Source: Hymenolepis diminuta (Eukaryota; Platyhelminthes; Cestoda; Cyclophyllidea; Hymenolepididae). Taken from it: a stretch of 64,000 nucleotides of DNA. Positions 51,801 to 62,289 of the stretch are shown in pieces. The stretch covers positions 34,704 through 98,703 of the forward strand of contig CAADRB010000130.1 in NCBI GenBank assembly GCA_900708905.1, in the 5' to 3' direction. Every line of letters starts with the position of its first letter. Position 1 is the stretch's first letter. A model generated the notes under the pieces. The model saw nothing but the letters and a program-made list of their open reading frames with translations. It did not search any database and was not told the origin of the DNA. The position numbers and the translations under genes are program-made.

Positions 51801-52610
51801 GATTTCGATGCTCCTTGATTCATGTCCCTTCAATACAGAAGCAAAAGCACGAGGAACTCACTTTGGAATGAAATATCAGGCCAAACTCATTTTCAGTTTG
51901 ACTTCAGTCTGCACTTTGAAACATTTCGCATTGAAAATACTCAAAAGTGTGTCGCCATTTTCATTTTTAAGTGCTGGAAGTGGTTCTAGATCTCTTAACA
52001 CAATAAAATAAAGACACGGAATTTAATATTTAATGTAAATTGAAAACCAATTGAAAGAGAAACCAACATGCTCGGGAGTTTGCCTTCTCGGTCTAATGGA
52101 TGAGAAAGGCATTGAAAATCGAGCAATCAGTTGTTCAATGGCAGATTTTGACTCCTCTGCGAGCTAACATCTGCAACTCGGCCACCCTGGTTGGAATTAA
52201 AGACAATTTTTGAGTGATTTAAATAGACCTTTATTCTACGAGTATGTCTCTACTCTCCAAAAAGAGAAAAAAAGTCGGCGTATCTTGAATTCCGGGAATT
52301 AAAACCATGTTTCAAAATGCACTAGTAAGAGCTGTGTGCACCATATCATCTCTCGACGCACTTTTTCACTAGAAAAGTGACTTCATTTTCGGTGTCGCTG
52401 ACTTCTGCGTTATCCGAGGACAGCCACGGAGGCTCACCGTGCCTTTTATTTCCGCATTCCCATGGAAGATTCGAGATGTCTTAAGCATCTCCCACTTCAT
52501 TATCTCTAGAATCGTATACACCCAAATTAGATCTTCGTTCTTTGTTGCGTTGGCTGCTGGCCAGACTTCACTCACTTCTGTCTCCACTTTCAAGTAGATT
52601 TTCAAATAAT
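51800..52610 (-). pseudogene. kelch-like (family A) exons G, F and BACK
   Basis: Minus strand: BACK exon D (about 52600-52225, 'EVSEVWPAANATKNEDLIWV', 'HGNAEIKGTVSLRGCPRI') is interrupted by a stop after 'KMKSLF'. Exon F (about 52160-52090) and exon G remnants (about 51980-51810) follow. The BACK 5' end is joined to family G sequence at about 52610. Confidence 0.6.
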
Positions 52611-52619
52611 CAGTTAGTT

Positions 52620-52880
52620 TTCTGATGATGGCTGACAACGCAGTTCATTAATTGGCATGTCCATGAGGCTCGGCTCGTCAAACTGGCCAATTTGCAACAC
52701 AGTCATGTTAGTATTCTCTACAACCCAACATCTCCCTTTTATGCGTTCTTTAGACCATAGCTGACCTTACGTGCAATTTCACGTGCTGGTTGGAGATTGG
52801 CTTCAAATGTAGATTCCTAACACTCCGCCATGTTTCGCTTGAGATGGGGAAGATGATACATGCTGCATTTAGTCGAAGCG
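52620..52880. repeat. family G repeat, copy 2
   Basis: Matches 44820-45055; same orientation. Confidence 0.55.
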
Positions 52881-52884
52881 GAGA

Positions 52885-53350
52885 AGATAAATGAGCCTGT
52901 AGTTTCGCTTTGCGAAAGGCGGTTGCCTACTGTCAGTCATTGGGATGTCTTTGCATTATGGAATCGAGCTCCCACTATTCACCTTTCTCTACCTCGACTT
53001 TCTTGTTTCTTTCTTGTAAGAAACAAGAGTTCGCAGACCGGCCACCTTTTGAGAGAGATTACAGTTCCCAACGAAGTGAAGTTCCATCAGGTGATCAAAT
53101 TTGTAATTTATTTCACCACTTCCCACATTCAGAAATAGCTCGTTTTCAGCAGCAATATGACTCTTAGGAAGTCAGTGGAGAAGACGATCCAACGCAGGTG
53201 TCAATTCAGGCAAGTCGCTTTCATTCTCTCAAGTTATGAAATATTTACTCAACGAAATTTGCCCCATTTCATTGATACGTAAGTTTGCTCATTTTGAGGT
53301 CGTTTCCACAGAGCGGAAAACAATGTTCTTGTTTTATTCTGCGAACTAAA
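52885..53350 (+). CDS. family H: exon candidates of an unrecognised gene
   Basis: A frame 52910-53167 contains 'FHHFPHSEIARFQQQYDS'. After an intron or frameshift, 'KSVEKTIQRRCQFRQVAF' and 'ILSSYEIFTQRNLPHFIDT' reads to a donor-like ACGTAAG at 53280. The inverted copy at 58515-58270 encodes 'KSVEKTIQRKFQFTQVAF' and 'ILSNYEICAQRSLPHFIET', with the same frame kept. So a real exon was duplicated. This copy may or may not be functional; no domain recognised. Confidence 0.4.
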
Positions 53351-53449
53351 CAAAGTTTAAGTAAAACAAAATCGCTCTTTTTCTGAAATTCTCCACCCAT
53401 TTAAAAGGTAGAAACGGTCAAATATCTAATTCAAGTTAAAATCTATTAT

Positions 53450-54440
53450 TTCATAAATACTTCATGTTCGTGGAAGATATTAACAGGAAATCAGCACCCA
53501 AGAAAAGCCTTCTTTCATGAAGAGAAGAACATTGAGTTCGCATCGGTGATTCCATTATTTGAAATGAACCGTAAAGTTCGTGGAAGATGCTAAGTTTTTG
53601 GAATTGATCTATTGAGGTCACGTCCAGCATTTCCATCTCGTTCACATTTTCTCCACAGCCAACAACGTAGACTCTCCCTTGGAAATAAACTGCAAGATGA
53701 CCACGGTGTTCTTTATTCATTGGAGTGTAAGGAAGTCATTACCACAACTCGATTCCTTTACCTCCTTCTTCCTCAGACCGTCGCGTATGCAACTCTGTGG
53801 AGCGAAGACGTAATTCGTTGCTTTCAATTCCACCAACGACCGGAGCGTCAGAATGCGGAATTTTGATAGTAGGCACTGCGATCTTTCTTCAATCGCAGGT
53901 GATATAAGCAGCCATCTAGAAGGAGGCGATAACTCTGTCTCTCTCTTACAGACTACCAGTGACATAATGATCATTGGTAAGCAGATATTAAAATATAACT
54001 CGCCCTTCTGAAGCAGGCTCATAAACTTCATTCGAAAAACAGTCGGAAGAGTCTGAAAACATCCTAGTGCCAATTGCACAAATTTCGATTTTATTTGCTT
54101 TGCTTTTGCCAACTGGAAGTCACATTCCTTCAATGATACAGAGAAAGAGTTGACACTCGACCCGTCCTGGGATCCAACAAGTGAACTCTTCCTCAGTCAG
54201 GATTATTTTCACCCTTTCAACCATCAATTTCAACCAATTTGTCTAATGTCAGAGGATAAAATCATTCAACATTTCTCTTAATTAATGAAAGGCAAGAACT
54301 TTAATACGTTCTCTTTCAGACAATTTGAGTTCAGCTTCCACTTCGGAATATTACGCATTGAGAATACAAAGAAATTTGACGTCATTTGAACATCCAAATA
54401 TTGCAAGTCTTTTCATTATTAATTTCTGATCAGTCACTAG
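53450..54440 (-). pseudogene. kelch-like (family A) propeller half
   Basis: Minus strand: exon G (about 54410-54290, 'RLAIFGCSND', 'CILNA'), exon H (about 54240-54010), exon I (about 53940-53580; 'PPSRWLLISPAIEERS', 'MNKEHRGHLAVYFQGRVYVV', 'GENVNEMEMLDV'), then an abrupt join to the C-terminal exon K region (53575-53450). Frameshifts occur in exon I. Exon J is deleted. Confidence 0.7.
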
Positions 54441-54905
54441 CCAAATATAATTTGAAATATTCCAAATTCTCAAATAAGGTCATGAGGTCTTTCCTTTAGT
54501 TTAGGAAGTACTTCCAATCGCCATTTATTATCGAAAGAGGCGACTGATCAGTCATTGTTGCAACTATTGACAAGTATTGACAAGGAATTGCCATCTTCAC
54601 AATAAAACGAGCCTGCAGGTCATCGAATTTTATACTATTCAAATAAAAGCCAGCTAAGTGAAGTGACATAACACAATTTTCTTGAATTTCCCACCATTGA
54701 AACTCTCAATATTGCATGTGACCACGATGAATCCTAACTTCTTAATCTTTGATCAACTGCATAAATGAATACATTTTTCCCAAAACGTCTTTTTATATAC
54801 ATTTCAAGTGACTCATTTGAATGAGTTGGAAAAGAACATGCCATTGTAATAAAGCACGGTGGAAAAAAACTCCACTCTACTTTACTCAAGTTCATCGAAG
54901 CAGTT
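54440..54905. other. unassigned AT-rich stretch
   Basis: No partner or frame seen. Confidence 0.3.
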
Positions 54906-55330
54906 CACCAGAATGATTATGAAGACCCTAACACTATTCGAGACGCGGTGCCCATGATCCGATGATCAAATCCTGTTTTGAATCTCTTCATACGCCGTCG
55001 GAGTTGAAATTCGTGCAACTCCTCAATAGATCCCTTTACCACTTCCATCGTGTGATGCACATTATCTTGAACCCCAAAAGCGCTGACAAACACATAACCG
55101 ACGGAGAGAAATTTCTATACATTTGAATAACATTAAAGGGATGAAAACATTAACACGCTCAAGTTCTTCATTGCTTCACCTCGCCTCGCCTCACCTCAGC
55201 CCCNCAGTCCCAATTAATCGACTAAGTGACCCAAGTGCATTTGGGTTTCTTCTCCCACATCCAGTAGCCTGGATCCTAATCTTTCATTGTTACTTCTTTT
55301 TCCTCTCCTTCACTAAGTTCACCTTCTCTA
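54905..55330 (-). pseudogene. family B unnamed gene fragment
   Basis: Minus strand 'FGVQDNVHHTMEVVKGSIEE' (about 55073-55015) aligns with 'FQLEENGYCILEVEKG'. One ambiguous base at 55204. Confidence 0.45.
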
Positions 55331-55570
55331 TCACTCTTTCTGCATCTCGTAATTATTGGCAATGGAAAACGCAGAGTATTTGCAGTCTTGCTCTTGAGTA
55401 TTGGCGTTGTGACCACATCTATACACCCTGAACCACTCCCCTATTCCACTCCCTCAAATTGGACTTCTCCATTTCCTATGAAATTTGCAATTGTGACTCT
55501 CTTTATCCCTCCTTCTCCCCCACTTCGTCAAGTAATATTCTGTCGTCTCACTTCTTTCGCTTAATCTACT

Positions 55571-55836
55571 TCACTCTTGCTGACAATTCGTACTAGAGGG
55601 CTCTGCTAGAGGCTTGTTGTACTTGTCTGCACCCACTTGACTTCCAAGAAGATTATTGAGGCTCAGTGCAATGTTAGGGCAGTGCCATTGACTAGTGTCC
55701 GCATGAGAAAAGCTGTTGTCGTGTTGCCAACTGCAGTCTGTCTGGAGAATGTCTGTCCGACCTCTTATATGAATTTCGATGGTGTTTGTTCTTAACCTCC
55801 CAAAGACACGCCAAGCTGAACTGGTGCTTACTTTGA
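55571..55836 (-). CDS. open terminal exon candidate, unrecognised
   Basis: Minus strand. An acceptor-like 'gttaatattag' precedes an open run that reads 'IKVSTSSAWRVFGRLRTNTI', 'SWQHDNSFSHADTSQW', 'SLNNLLGSQVGADKYNK' and ends 'STNCQQE' stop at 55571. About 88 codons with balanced composition, single copy in the window and no frameshift signs. It lies between two family B fragments in the same orientation and could be another exon of that gene. No family recognised. Confidence 0.4.
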
Positions 55837-55924
55837 TTTCACTAATATTAACCAACCACTTCTTTCATTTATTCAATGCCTAGTTTTTCCCAAAATTCTC
55901 ACAAGAACTCCTGCCCCAACTTTT

Positions 55925-56085
55925 ACAGAATTGGAAGGACCAATTTTGTCTTTTCCTATTCTGCAGATAAACGAGCTTCCGACGAAGGAACGAACAAGTG
56001 GAAAGTGACCATAATCCAAAGATGAAGTCCCGTTTTAGATCCCTTCATTCATCGTCGGCGTTGACATTTGACTTAGTCTGTAAAA
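55925..56085 (-). pseudogene. family B fragment
   Basis: 'ctgcagataaacgagcttccgacgaagg' to 'ttcattcatcgtcggcgttgaca' matches 14275-14380 and 19975-20080. Confidence 0.45.
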
Positions 56086-56092
56086 GAGAGGA

Positions 56093-56690
56093 GTGGAGAG
56101 GGAAATTGAGAGAGCGAATTGCTGTGTTCTCAAGCAAAACCCATTAATTCCCACCTCAGGGTTATTCAAGGGAAATCAATTTAGTGTAAAGATCCTGACT
56201 ATATTCAAATGTTCACAGAATGGATGGCGATCCTCTTTCACTATCAACAGCATCACTGCTCTTCAGTTGAAATAATCGACGAGTGCTTGATTTGATCCTC
56301 CTGACATGAGAAAAAGAGTTACAACGTCATATTTTACCCTATCATTCGTAATTTAAATGGCCTGTGGTCACACACACTAAGAATGTACCAGGCGGTATCG
56401 TTCCAAATAGCCTTCGCCAGGAAATTGCTAATCCTCTCCCACCAGAGGTCATTGTGTCTAACAACATCACTCTCTTCTCCTCCATTCCGGGACTTTTGTC
56501 ACCTTCTAAAGGCAACTTCTCGTGTAATAAAGGAAGGAGAGAGTGAAAAGATTCTTAATTCTTTACAGTTTGGGTCCCGAATGATGCCTTATATGCCATC
56601 GCAACAATCTCCATTCTCAGTGAACATTCCTATCTTTCGGCCCGAAATTGAATTCAATGGAGACTTATCTGAACACATGTGATCCACGTC
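56093..56690 (+). CDS. candidate plus-strand gene segment, unrecognised
   Basis: Three open pieces: 56093-56275 ('CVLKQNPLIPTSGLFKGNQ'), 56364-56535 ('VTHTKNVPGGIVPNSLRQE', 'PLPPEVIVSNNITLFSSIPG') and, after a 45 bp gtaata..tttacag intron (about 56524-56568), a last exon that ends either '..SEHSYLSARN' or '..NGDLSEHM' depending on phase. Phase from the GT site favours the first. Single copy, no frameshift in the middle piece, Pro-rich. I cannot name it. Confidence 0.35.
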
Positions 56691-56880
56691 TGACTGGGGA
56701 TCTCAAAATGCTGGAGATCCTGCCCAGTTATATCCTCGATGGTGCAACATAAGCGTGGAGCCGAGGAAGAGTGATCCTATCGATAGTGCGAGAGCCACAC
56801 TGTCCTCTATGTGAACACTAGCACACTGTGTGAGCTTTCTATCTGTTTCTTCTTGGTATCGGATGACCCGAAATTGTTTT
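56690..56880. other. unassigned stretch
   Basis: No partner or frame seen. Confidence 0.3.
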
Positions 56881-57050
56881 CATCGGTGGTAGGAAGGAGG
56901 GTGGAGACAATCACTGGTCAAGTAGAGTTGATTCGATGGATCCTCCTTGACCTCCTTTGGTTGCTCTCTTTGTCAACTCCCTTGCGTCCTTTCAATGGCG
57001 GAAGTTGACGATTAACTATTTATATCCCTTAGTTACTGAATTTATTTTTT
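56880..57050 (+). pseudogene. kelch-like (family A) exon H fused to exon I end
   Basis: Exon H start ('ggagacaatcactggtcaag') is joined at about 56940 to the exon I end ('tccttgacctcctttggttg'). The inverse of the same join occurs at 61390, so the deletion was copied. Confidence 0.55.
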
Positions 57051-57054
57051 GAAT

Positions 57055-57160
57055 TTTGCTTCTTTTTTGATTAAAAACAATCAAAATTAATTTAAGGACA
57101 AATTGAAAGAAAGCTGTTTTCTGATGCTCATCTCGCGATTCGGACTAAGAAACTCGGATT
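57055..57160. repeat. spacer S1, inverted part
   Basis: Reverse complement of 37895-37965 ('caaattgaaagaaagct'). Confidence 0.45.
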
Positions 57161-57329
57161 TTTTTTCTCCTTTATGAGGCATTCATAGGACAACTAAATT
57201 GATGCTTCTTGAAGTATTTTTAATCCCTTTACAAAACAGTTTGTACTTGCCTGATTACCATGATTACTTCATATGGGCTCCCTAAGAGAATGTGAAAACC
57301 TCATAAGGGAACATAAAGGGAGTAAGGAA

Positions 57330-57560
57330 GATGGCGAATCAACGCTCTTCACCACCTATCGACATGTTCGTCATTCGTCGGGAGTCCATTCATTTGGAGA
57401 ACAAAAAATGACGAAAAGAAACAATCACATTCTTCAGTAATGGAAGTGGGATTCTTTTGGGTGAATCTACATTGTTACTTCTTATTCAGAGCTTCACCTG
57501 TGGGAATTTCAGAGAGTCCTTCAAGTTACAGCTACGCTAATGCGTAAATCTCTTTCAAGA
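57330..57560 (+). pseudogene. family B fragment, plus strand
   Basis: 'SNGSGILLGESTLLLLIQSF' and 'TCGNFRES' align with 'RDGIGILVGEPTMLLLIQSF' and 'TCGNFREF' of 14.2 kb, one of few plus-strand copies. Confidence 0.45.
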
Positions 57561-57835
57561 ATCATCAAATGTTTAATTAATTTCTTATTTTTCATCGACT
57601 TGGTCTCGTTAATAGAAAGTGAATGCCATATAAGGGCACACCAGGGGAGCAGTTTTGTTGTAATGCAGATTGTTGCGAATGCATTCCTCTTTCCTTTTTT
57701 TCAAAGAAGCATTGAGTTTAGCGAATGGTAAAGTTTAAAGGAAATAAGGGAGATGATGAATCAACGCTCGTCTGATGGTTTCAAGGTCGACTGAAAAATA
57801 TATGTCAAGATGACCGAGACGGACCTCGAGTATCT
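57560..57835. other. unassigned stretch
   Basis: 57730-57770 repeats 57320-57350 ('gatgaatcaacgctc'); nothing else recognised. Confidence 0.3.
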
Positions 57836-57839
57836 TAAG

Positions 57840-57990
57840 TAACATTCGCGAAATTTTTCAACTTGAGAGGAGCTTGACGTGAGTGAACAGAAGAACGTTT
57901 AGATAAAAATAATGTTCGCAATATTTGCTGACAATTTCTTCCTGACCTCAATATTCATTTTGTTTGAATAAAAATGTTGCTTCGTGTGTA
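57840..57990. repeat. repeat shared with 24765-24910
   Basis: Same orientation, high identity by eye. Confidence 0.5.
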
Positions 57991-57999
57991 TTTAAGCGA

Positions 58000-58270
58000 A
58001 CAAATTAATGAGAGACTTTCGAAAAGGAGAAAGGAGTCTGGTGACATTCAAAGCCAGTACTCATTTGACTAGCAGGTATGAAACACAAAGAGGGAGAAAT
58101 TTTTGTGAGGGAGACGTTGACTTGGACCTTTGTAGTGCGAATTGGAGAACACATTTCAGAAATTGGCGTCACTTTTCCACTGTAAGTGTCACATTTCACC
58201 GTTTGTACCTTCTTACCTTGAAAACGAGTAAAGAATTTCAGAAAAGAGCGTCTTTGTTTGTTTAGTTTAC
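58000..58270 (+). other. open frame without recognisable family
   Basis: A plus-strand frame of 85 codons ('MRDFRKGERSLVTFKASTHL' start) and its minus-strand shadow are both open. Adjacent to the inverted family H exon. Not supported as a gene. Confidence 0.2.
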
Positions 58271-58520
58271 AGAATAAAGAAAGAACATTGTTTTCCGCTC
58301 TGTGGAAACGACCTCAAATTAGCGAACTTATGTTTCAATGAAATGGGGCAAACTTCGTTGAGCACATATTTCATAATTTGAGAGAATGAAGGCGACTTGG
58401 GTGAATTGGAACTTGCGTTGGATCGTCTTCTCCACTGACTTTCTAACAGTCATATTGCTGTTTAAAACGACCTATTTCTGAATGTAGGAAGTGGTGAAAT
58501 GAGTTACAAACAGATTAATT
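58270..58520 (-). pseudogene. family H exon, inverted copy
   Basis: Minus strand 'KSVEKTIQRKFQFTQVAF', 'ILSNYEICAQRSLPHFIET'. The donor equivalent to ACGTAAG at 53280 is here ACATAAG, so splicing would fail. High identity to 53100-53350 on the opposite strand. Confidence 0.5.
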
Positions 58521-59135
58521 TGGTGAATGAGCGCTAACTTGAATGGTTTTAAGGGGATTTCAAGGCTGAGCTCATGACTCTCAAAGCCGCAATTGGCAGT
58601 GAAATCTCGGTTACTGAGTGGTGCAGTGCCTCATTGTCAAAATCCAATCACAACCGCACAACCTCCAAAAAAAGCCCTCGTGGATGGGTGCACGAAGATT
58701 TTGCGTGCCAGGTGAGTGGTGAATTGAAGCAGCTGAAAATATGTGAATTGCTTGAATGATCAAATTGATTAATGGAATATTTTACGATTGTGGAGACAAG
58801 AGTGAGTGAAGTCTGGTCAGCAGACAACGCAACGAAGAACGCAGTTCTTATTGGGATGTATGCACGTCTGGTGGCAATGAACTGGGAGATGTTTAGGACA
58901 TCTCGACCACAGAGATAAAAGGCATGATGAGCCTCCTTGGTTGCCCTCGAATTGGGCGGGAGTCAGCGACATCAAAAGTGAAGGCACATTTAGAATGGAA
59001 GATTGCGTTGAGAGATGATAAAGTGCGAACTTCTTGCACTACTGCATTCAGAAACATGGTCTCACTTTCGGGAATACAAGATACGCCTGCCCTTATCACC
59101 GATCTTTTTGTGGAGGATATAGACATTCCCGTATA
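58520..59135 (+). pseudogene. kelch-like (family A): leader, partial exon C, BACK
   Basis: Leader (58530-58655) is joined to the second half of exon C (58655-58710, 'LVDGCTKIL'-type). BACK exon D (about 58795-59135) has lost 13 bp at 'cgaccacagagat', breaking the frame, but its second half 'GMMSLLGCPRIGRESATSK' to 'LITDLFVEDIDI' is open. At 59138 it is joined to family I. Confidence 0.7.
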
Positions 59136-59139
59136 AGCA

Positions 59140-59545
59140 CATGCAGTAACACTTACCAACTGTAGGTGCCTCTACATCTGCACATCCAAGGAGTTGGAAT
59201 GGAGAGGAGCAAAGCAAAATTTGGACATCGCATCGTTGAAAGAATCACAACTGAAAGATGCACGTGAAAGAGGAAGTATGTTTGCAAGCTCTCGATTCTA
59301 TCAACTCTTTGCTAATGGAAGTGAGATGAGAGGTCACTGGCGGGTCGATCACCACACATCCGAAGACGATTTCGCACCTTGTAAAATGCCATTTCCAGTA
59401 AGTGGATGCCACAAGACTTGTTGGAAAAGGGAATGGCACCGAAATCATGCAAAACCTACCACACAGATTTTCATTGGGCAGAGCAGGAAGAGGTGAATAG
59501 CTTTCCATTAATACAGCAGTTGACCCCATTTGCACACCGTTTCTC
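59140..59545 (+). pseudogene. family I unnamed gene fragment
   Basis: A 100-codon frame 59194-59496 contains 'SMFASSRFYQLFANGSEMR', 'HWRVDHHTSEDDF' and 'CHKTCWKREWHRNH'. About 90 percent of residues match the 29626-29883 frame up to its stop at 'GGRHNIC'; here the frame stays open. The 'HLPTVGASTSAH' segment lies in another frame just upstream. Confidence 0.5.
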
Positions 59546-59564
59546 ATGAGCCACTTAGGAAGGC

Positions 59565-59745
59565 GAGACAAGGGAAGAGTGGGTACTATTTAGGTGACCT
59601 GGGATAATTTACTGTTACCAGATACGGCGATTCAAGTTACGCCGAATAAGGCAAAACTAGCAGACGATAATGCCGTAATGAAGAAACGTGCAATTTTACT
59701 GAAATATTTTCAGTAGTGGCAGTAGAATTCAAAGTTGAAAGCATT
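59565..59745. repeat. repeat P, copy 2
   Basis: Reverse complement of 39600-39820. Confidence 0.5.
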
Positions 59746-59799
59746 TCAAAATGTTAGAAAGGGTCAACAGCAGCGAATCATAAAATTGAGAATTAATTG

Positions 59800-60345
59800 A
59801 ATTTTTAAAAGAGTACAGTGCCTTGTCGCCAAAACCCAATCACTTTGCAAAGTTTATGGGCACATGAAGCAAAAGCGGCGTATAAAAATGGATAGTCTGC
59901 ATACCGGATGTGCCTCGCAGAGGGACGGAAGACTGCGAAGAAATAACCGACTGCTTCCTCCTTGATGTTAAAAAGTGAGGAACGACTTGCAACCTCAGGC
60001 GAAAGAAAGTTGTGTATTCTCAACCCCGAATGTTCCGAAGTGGAGATTGAACTCAAATTACCTGAAAGAGAGTTCGCGAATGTTTTTACATTTCAAGGTG
60101 GGTTCCTCTCCTCCTTGCTTTTTGTTAAATAAGAAAAATTTTGAATAATTTTCTCCTCCGATATTAGACAAACTGGTTTTTATTCGTGATGGGCGAAATG
60201 AAAACAATTCTGGCACAAAAAGAGTAGACCTGATGGATATCTCAACCGATCAAGTGTCATCTCCTCTGGATATGATAAAACCCAAGTGCTTTCTAGTTGG
60301 TGTGGGAACTGAAAACAAAATTTTGTGTCTATAGCTATAAGATAA
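59800..60345 (+). pseudogene. kelch-like (family A), BTB-less form
   Basis: Leader (59812-59912) fused at about 59913 to exon F' ('atgtgcctcgcagagggacgg'), the same join as 26966. Exon G (about 59975-60100, 'ILNPECSEVEIELKL') and exon H (about 60165-60335, 'LMDISTDQVSSPLDMI') follow. A stop interrupts F' ('aagaaataacc'). Confidence 0.65.
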
Positions 60346-60359
60346 ATGCGGACCCTCCC

Positions 60360-61025
60360 TACTGTGCAAATGACTTGACCAATGAAGGGCAAGAAGGAGA
60401 AGTGGGAATGATCAAAGCAGAACTGACTGCATTGTGAGAACTCGTCCATTTATGTACCCAGTAATGGAGGTGATATTTCTCCACCCTTCTTCCGCCATGA
60501 CTCCTGCTTTATTTCGGTTATTATTTTGTTTCTTCTATAAATAGATTTCCTTAGCAAATGAGTGCGAACTTGAATGACTTTGAGGTGGTTTCAAGGTTGA
60601 ATTCATGATACTCAAAGCCACAATTTCAGCAATCGATTGACAGTGAATTCTCACCTTCTGGGTGGTGCAGTGTCTCGTCGCCAAAACCCAATCACTTTGC
60701 AAGCTTTGTGTGCATATGAAACAGAACCGAATTTTAAAAATGGAGAGTTTGCACATCGCAATTCACATAATCGTCGTCTGCAAACCAAACGCAGCGTGAT
60801 GAACAACCTTAAAATTGTCAACCCAGACGCAAACTTTAATTGCTTTGCGCACTTTCGCGGAATGCGTGCTAGACGAGAACGCCTCGACATTTTCATTAAT
60901 GTGAGTCTGCAAATTTGAGACATCCAATTCCTTCTTATTCGACTGAGGAAGGTGAAGAGGTGGGTGCACACCTCATTGTGCTTTCAGCCTCCTTTCCTGT
61001 ATTCGGGAAACATTTGAGTGGCAAA
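60360..61025 (+). pseudogene. kelch-like (family A) promoter with exons A-B
   Basis: Upstream promoter arm (60365-60450), TATA box, leader, then exon A 60799-60900 (34 uninterrupted codons, MNNLKIVNPDANFNCF to 'LDIFIN') with a consensus donor gtgagt. The intron 1 acceptor is mutated (ttattcg). Exon B starts near 60942 ('EVGAHLIVLSASFPVF') and is cut at 61023 by spacer S1. Exon A and its promoter look functional; the gene does not. Confidence 0.7.
60536..60543 (+). promoter_or_regulatory. TATA box of a family A promoter
   Basis: TATAAATA, followed by 'gatttccttagcaaatgag', at the conserved position. Confidence 0.5.
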
Positions 61026-61345
61026 ACCCCACTAAACAAATGAAACAAAAGTGTTGGCAAATTGATAATTTCTGTGAAAGTGAAACAGTAAAATCAGGAA
61101 TGGAAGTGAATTAGCAAAATATTTCAAGAAACATCAATTGAGTTGCCCTTTGTATGCCTCATAAAGGAGGAAATAAAATTCGAGTTTCCCATTCCGCATC
61201 GGAAGATGAGAATTAGAAAATAACTTTCTTTCAATTTGTCCTTAAATTAATTTGATTATTTTTTAATCAAAGAAGAAGCAAAATTCAAAAAATAAAATCA
61301 GTAACTAAGGCATATAAATATTTGTTCATCAACATCCGCCATTGA
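61025..61345. repeat. spacer repeat S1, copy 3
   Basis: Matches 37725-37995 and 26480-26670. Longest copy. Confidence 0.6.
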
Positions 61346-61660
61346 ACCGACGCAAGGTAGTTGAAAAAGAGAGCAACCAAAGGACGTCAAAGACCAACAT
61401 CGTATCAACTCTACTTCACCAGCGATTGTGTCTACCCTCCTTCCTACCACCGATGAAAACAATTTTGTTTGATATCAGAGGATAACGTCAGTCACCAGTT
61501 CTCTTATTTAATGGAAAACAAAGAGCCAAGTGGTACTCACTTTGGAATGAAACAACACATCAACATATTCTGTCTGGCAGTTTGAGTTCAGTCTCCTAAT
61601 CGGAGCATTCCGTGCTGAAAGTTCTCACATCTCTGTCGCCGCATTCTACGTCATGTGACT
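61330..61660 (-). pseudogene. kelch-like (family A): exon I end, H start, G
   Basis: Minus strand: exon G (about 61640-61530), exon H start (about 61500-61410) joined to the exon I end (about 61390-61335), the same H-I join as at 56940. Frames broken. Confidence 0.5.
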
Positions 61661-61900
61661 CCAGTAGTTGTCGCATTAATGACTCCACGGTATTGTTGGA
61701 AAAGTGTAAGGTTAATCATCTCTCTACGCATTCCTCCACGTCTCCACTTTCGTTGTATCCGACTATTGTGCTCCTGGTGATATGCAACTCGCAATTTTAA
61801 AACCTGATTTCTGTTTAAAAGGCGTGTGGATGTACAGTGAAACTATGTTTTGAGGGAGAGAAATAACAGAACCAATCAACAGGGCAGAAACCTTTAATCA
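61660..61900. other. diverged leader-like sequence
   Basis: 61750-61830 resembles 16140-16225 ('gtgctcctggtgatatgcaa'); no frame. Confidence 0.35.
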
Positions 61901-62285
61901 ACAGTGGAACTTGTGATTTTGAGTAGCAGGAAGTAAATACTGAAATCACCCAAAAATAATCATCTCAGTCTACTCTCATTTACTGTCAGAATATGTCCAC
62001 TGAAAGAAGAATATTCACCTCCTGCGTTGAATTTGTCAAAATATTGTCCATACTAAAGCAGAGGATGTTGGAGAAGCGAATGAAATTTCATCTCACAACG
62101 GACTACGAAACTGAACCAGTTTTCATGATTCAGGCGATTTGGCTTGGCCCACTTCCACGTCTCCTTCTCCTTCAATGCCCTACCCATATGCAAAGTGATT
62201 GAGAAACTGGAAGAAGGAAGACACTTTTGAATACTCTCCCAAATGATTAAGCAGGTGAGTTAACGTTTCCTCATACACACTCCGT
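61900..62285 (-). promoter_or_regulatory. family A upstream promoter region, inverted
   Basis: Leader part 61870-61960 and promoter arm 62110-62180 match 16330-16570 on the same strand. The facing plus arm is lost; a kelch exon G begins at 62290. Confidence 0.45.
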
Positions 62286-62289
62286 CGTG

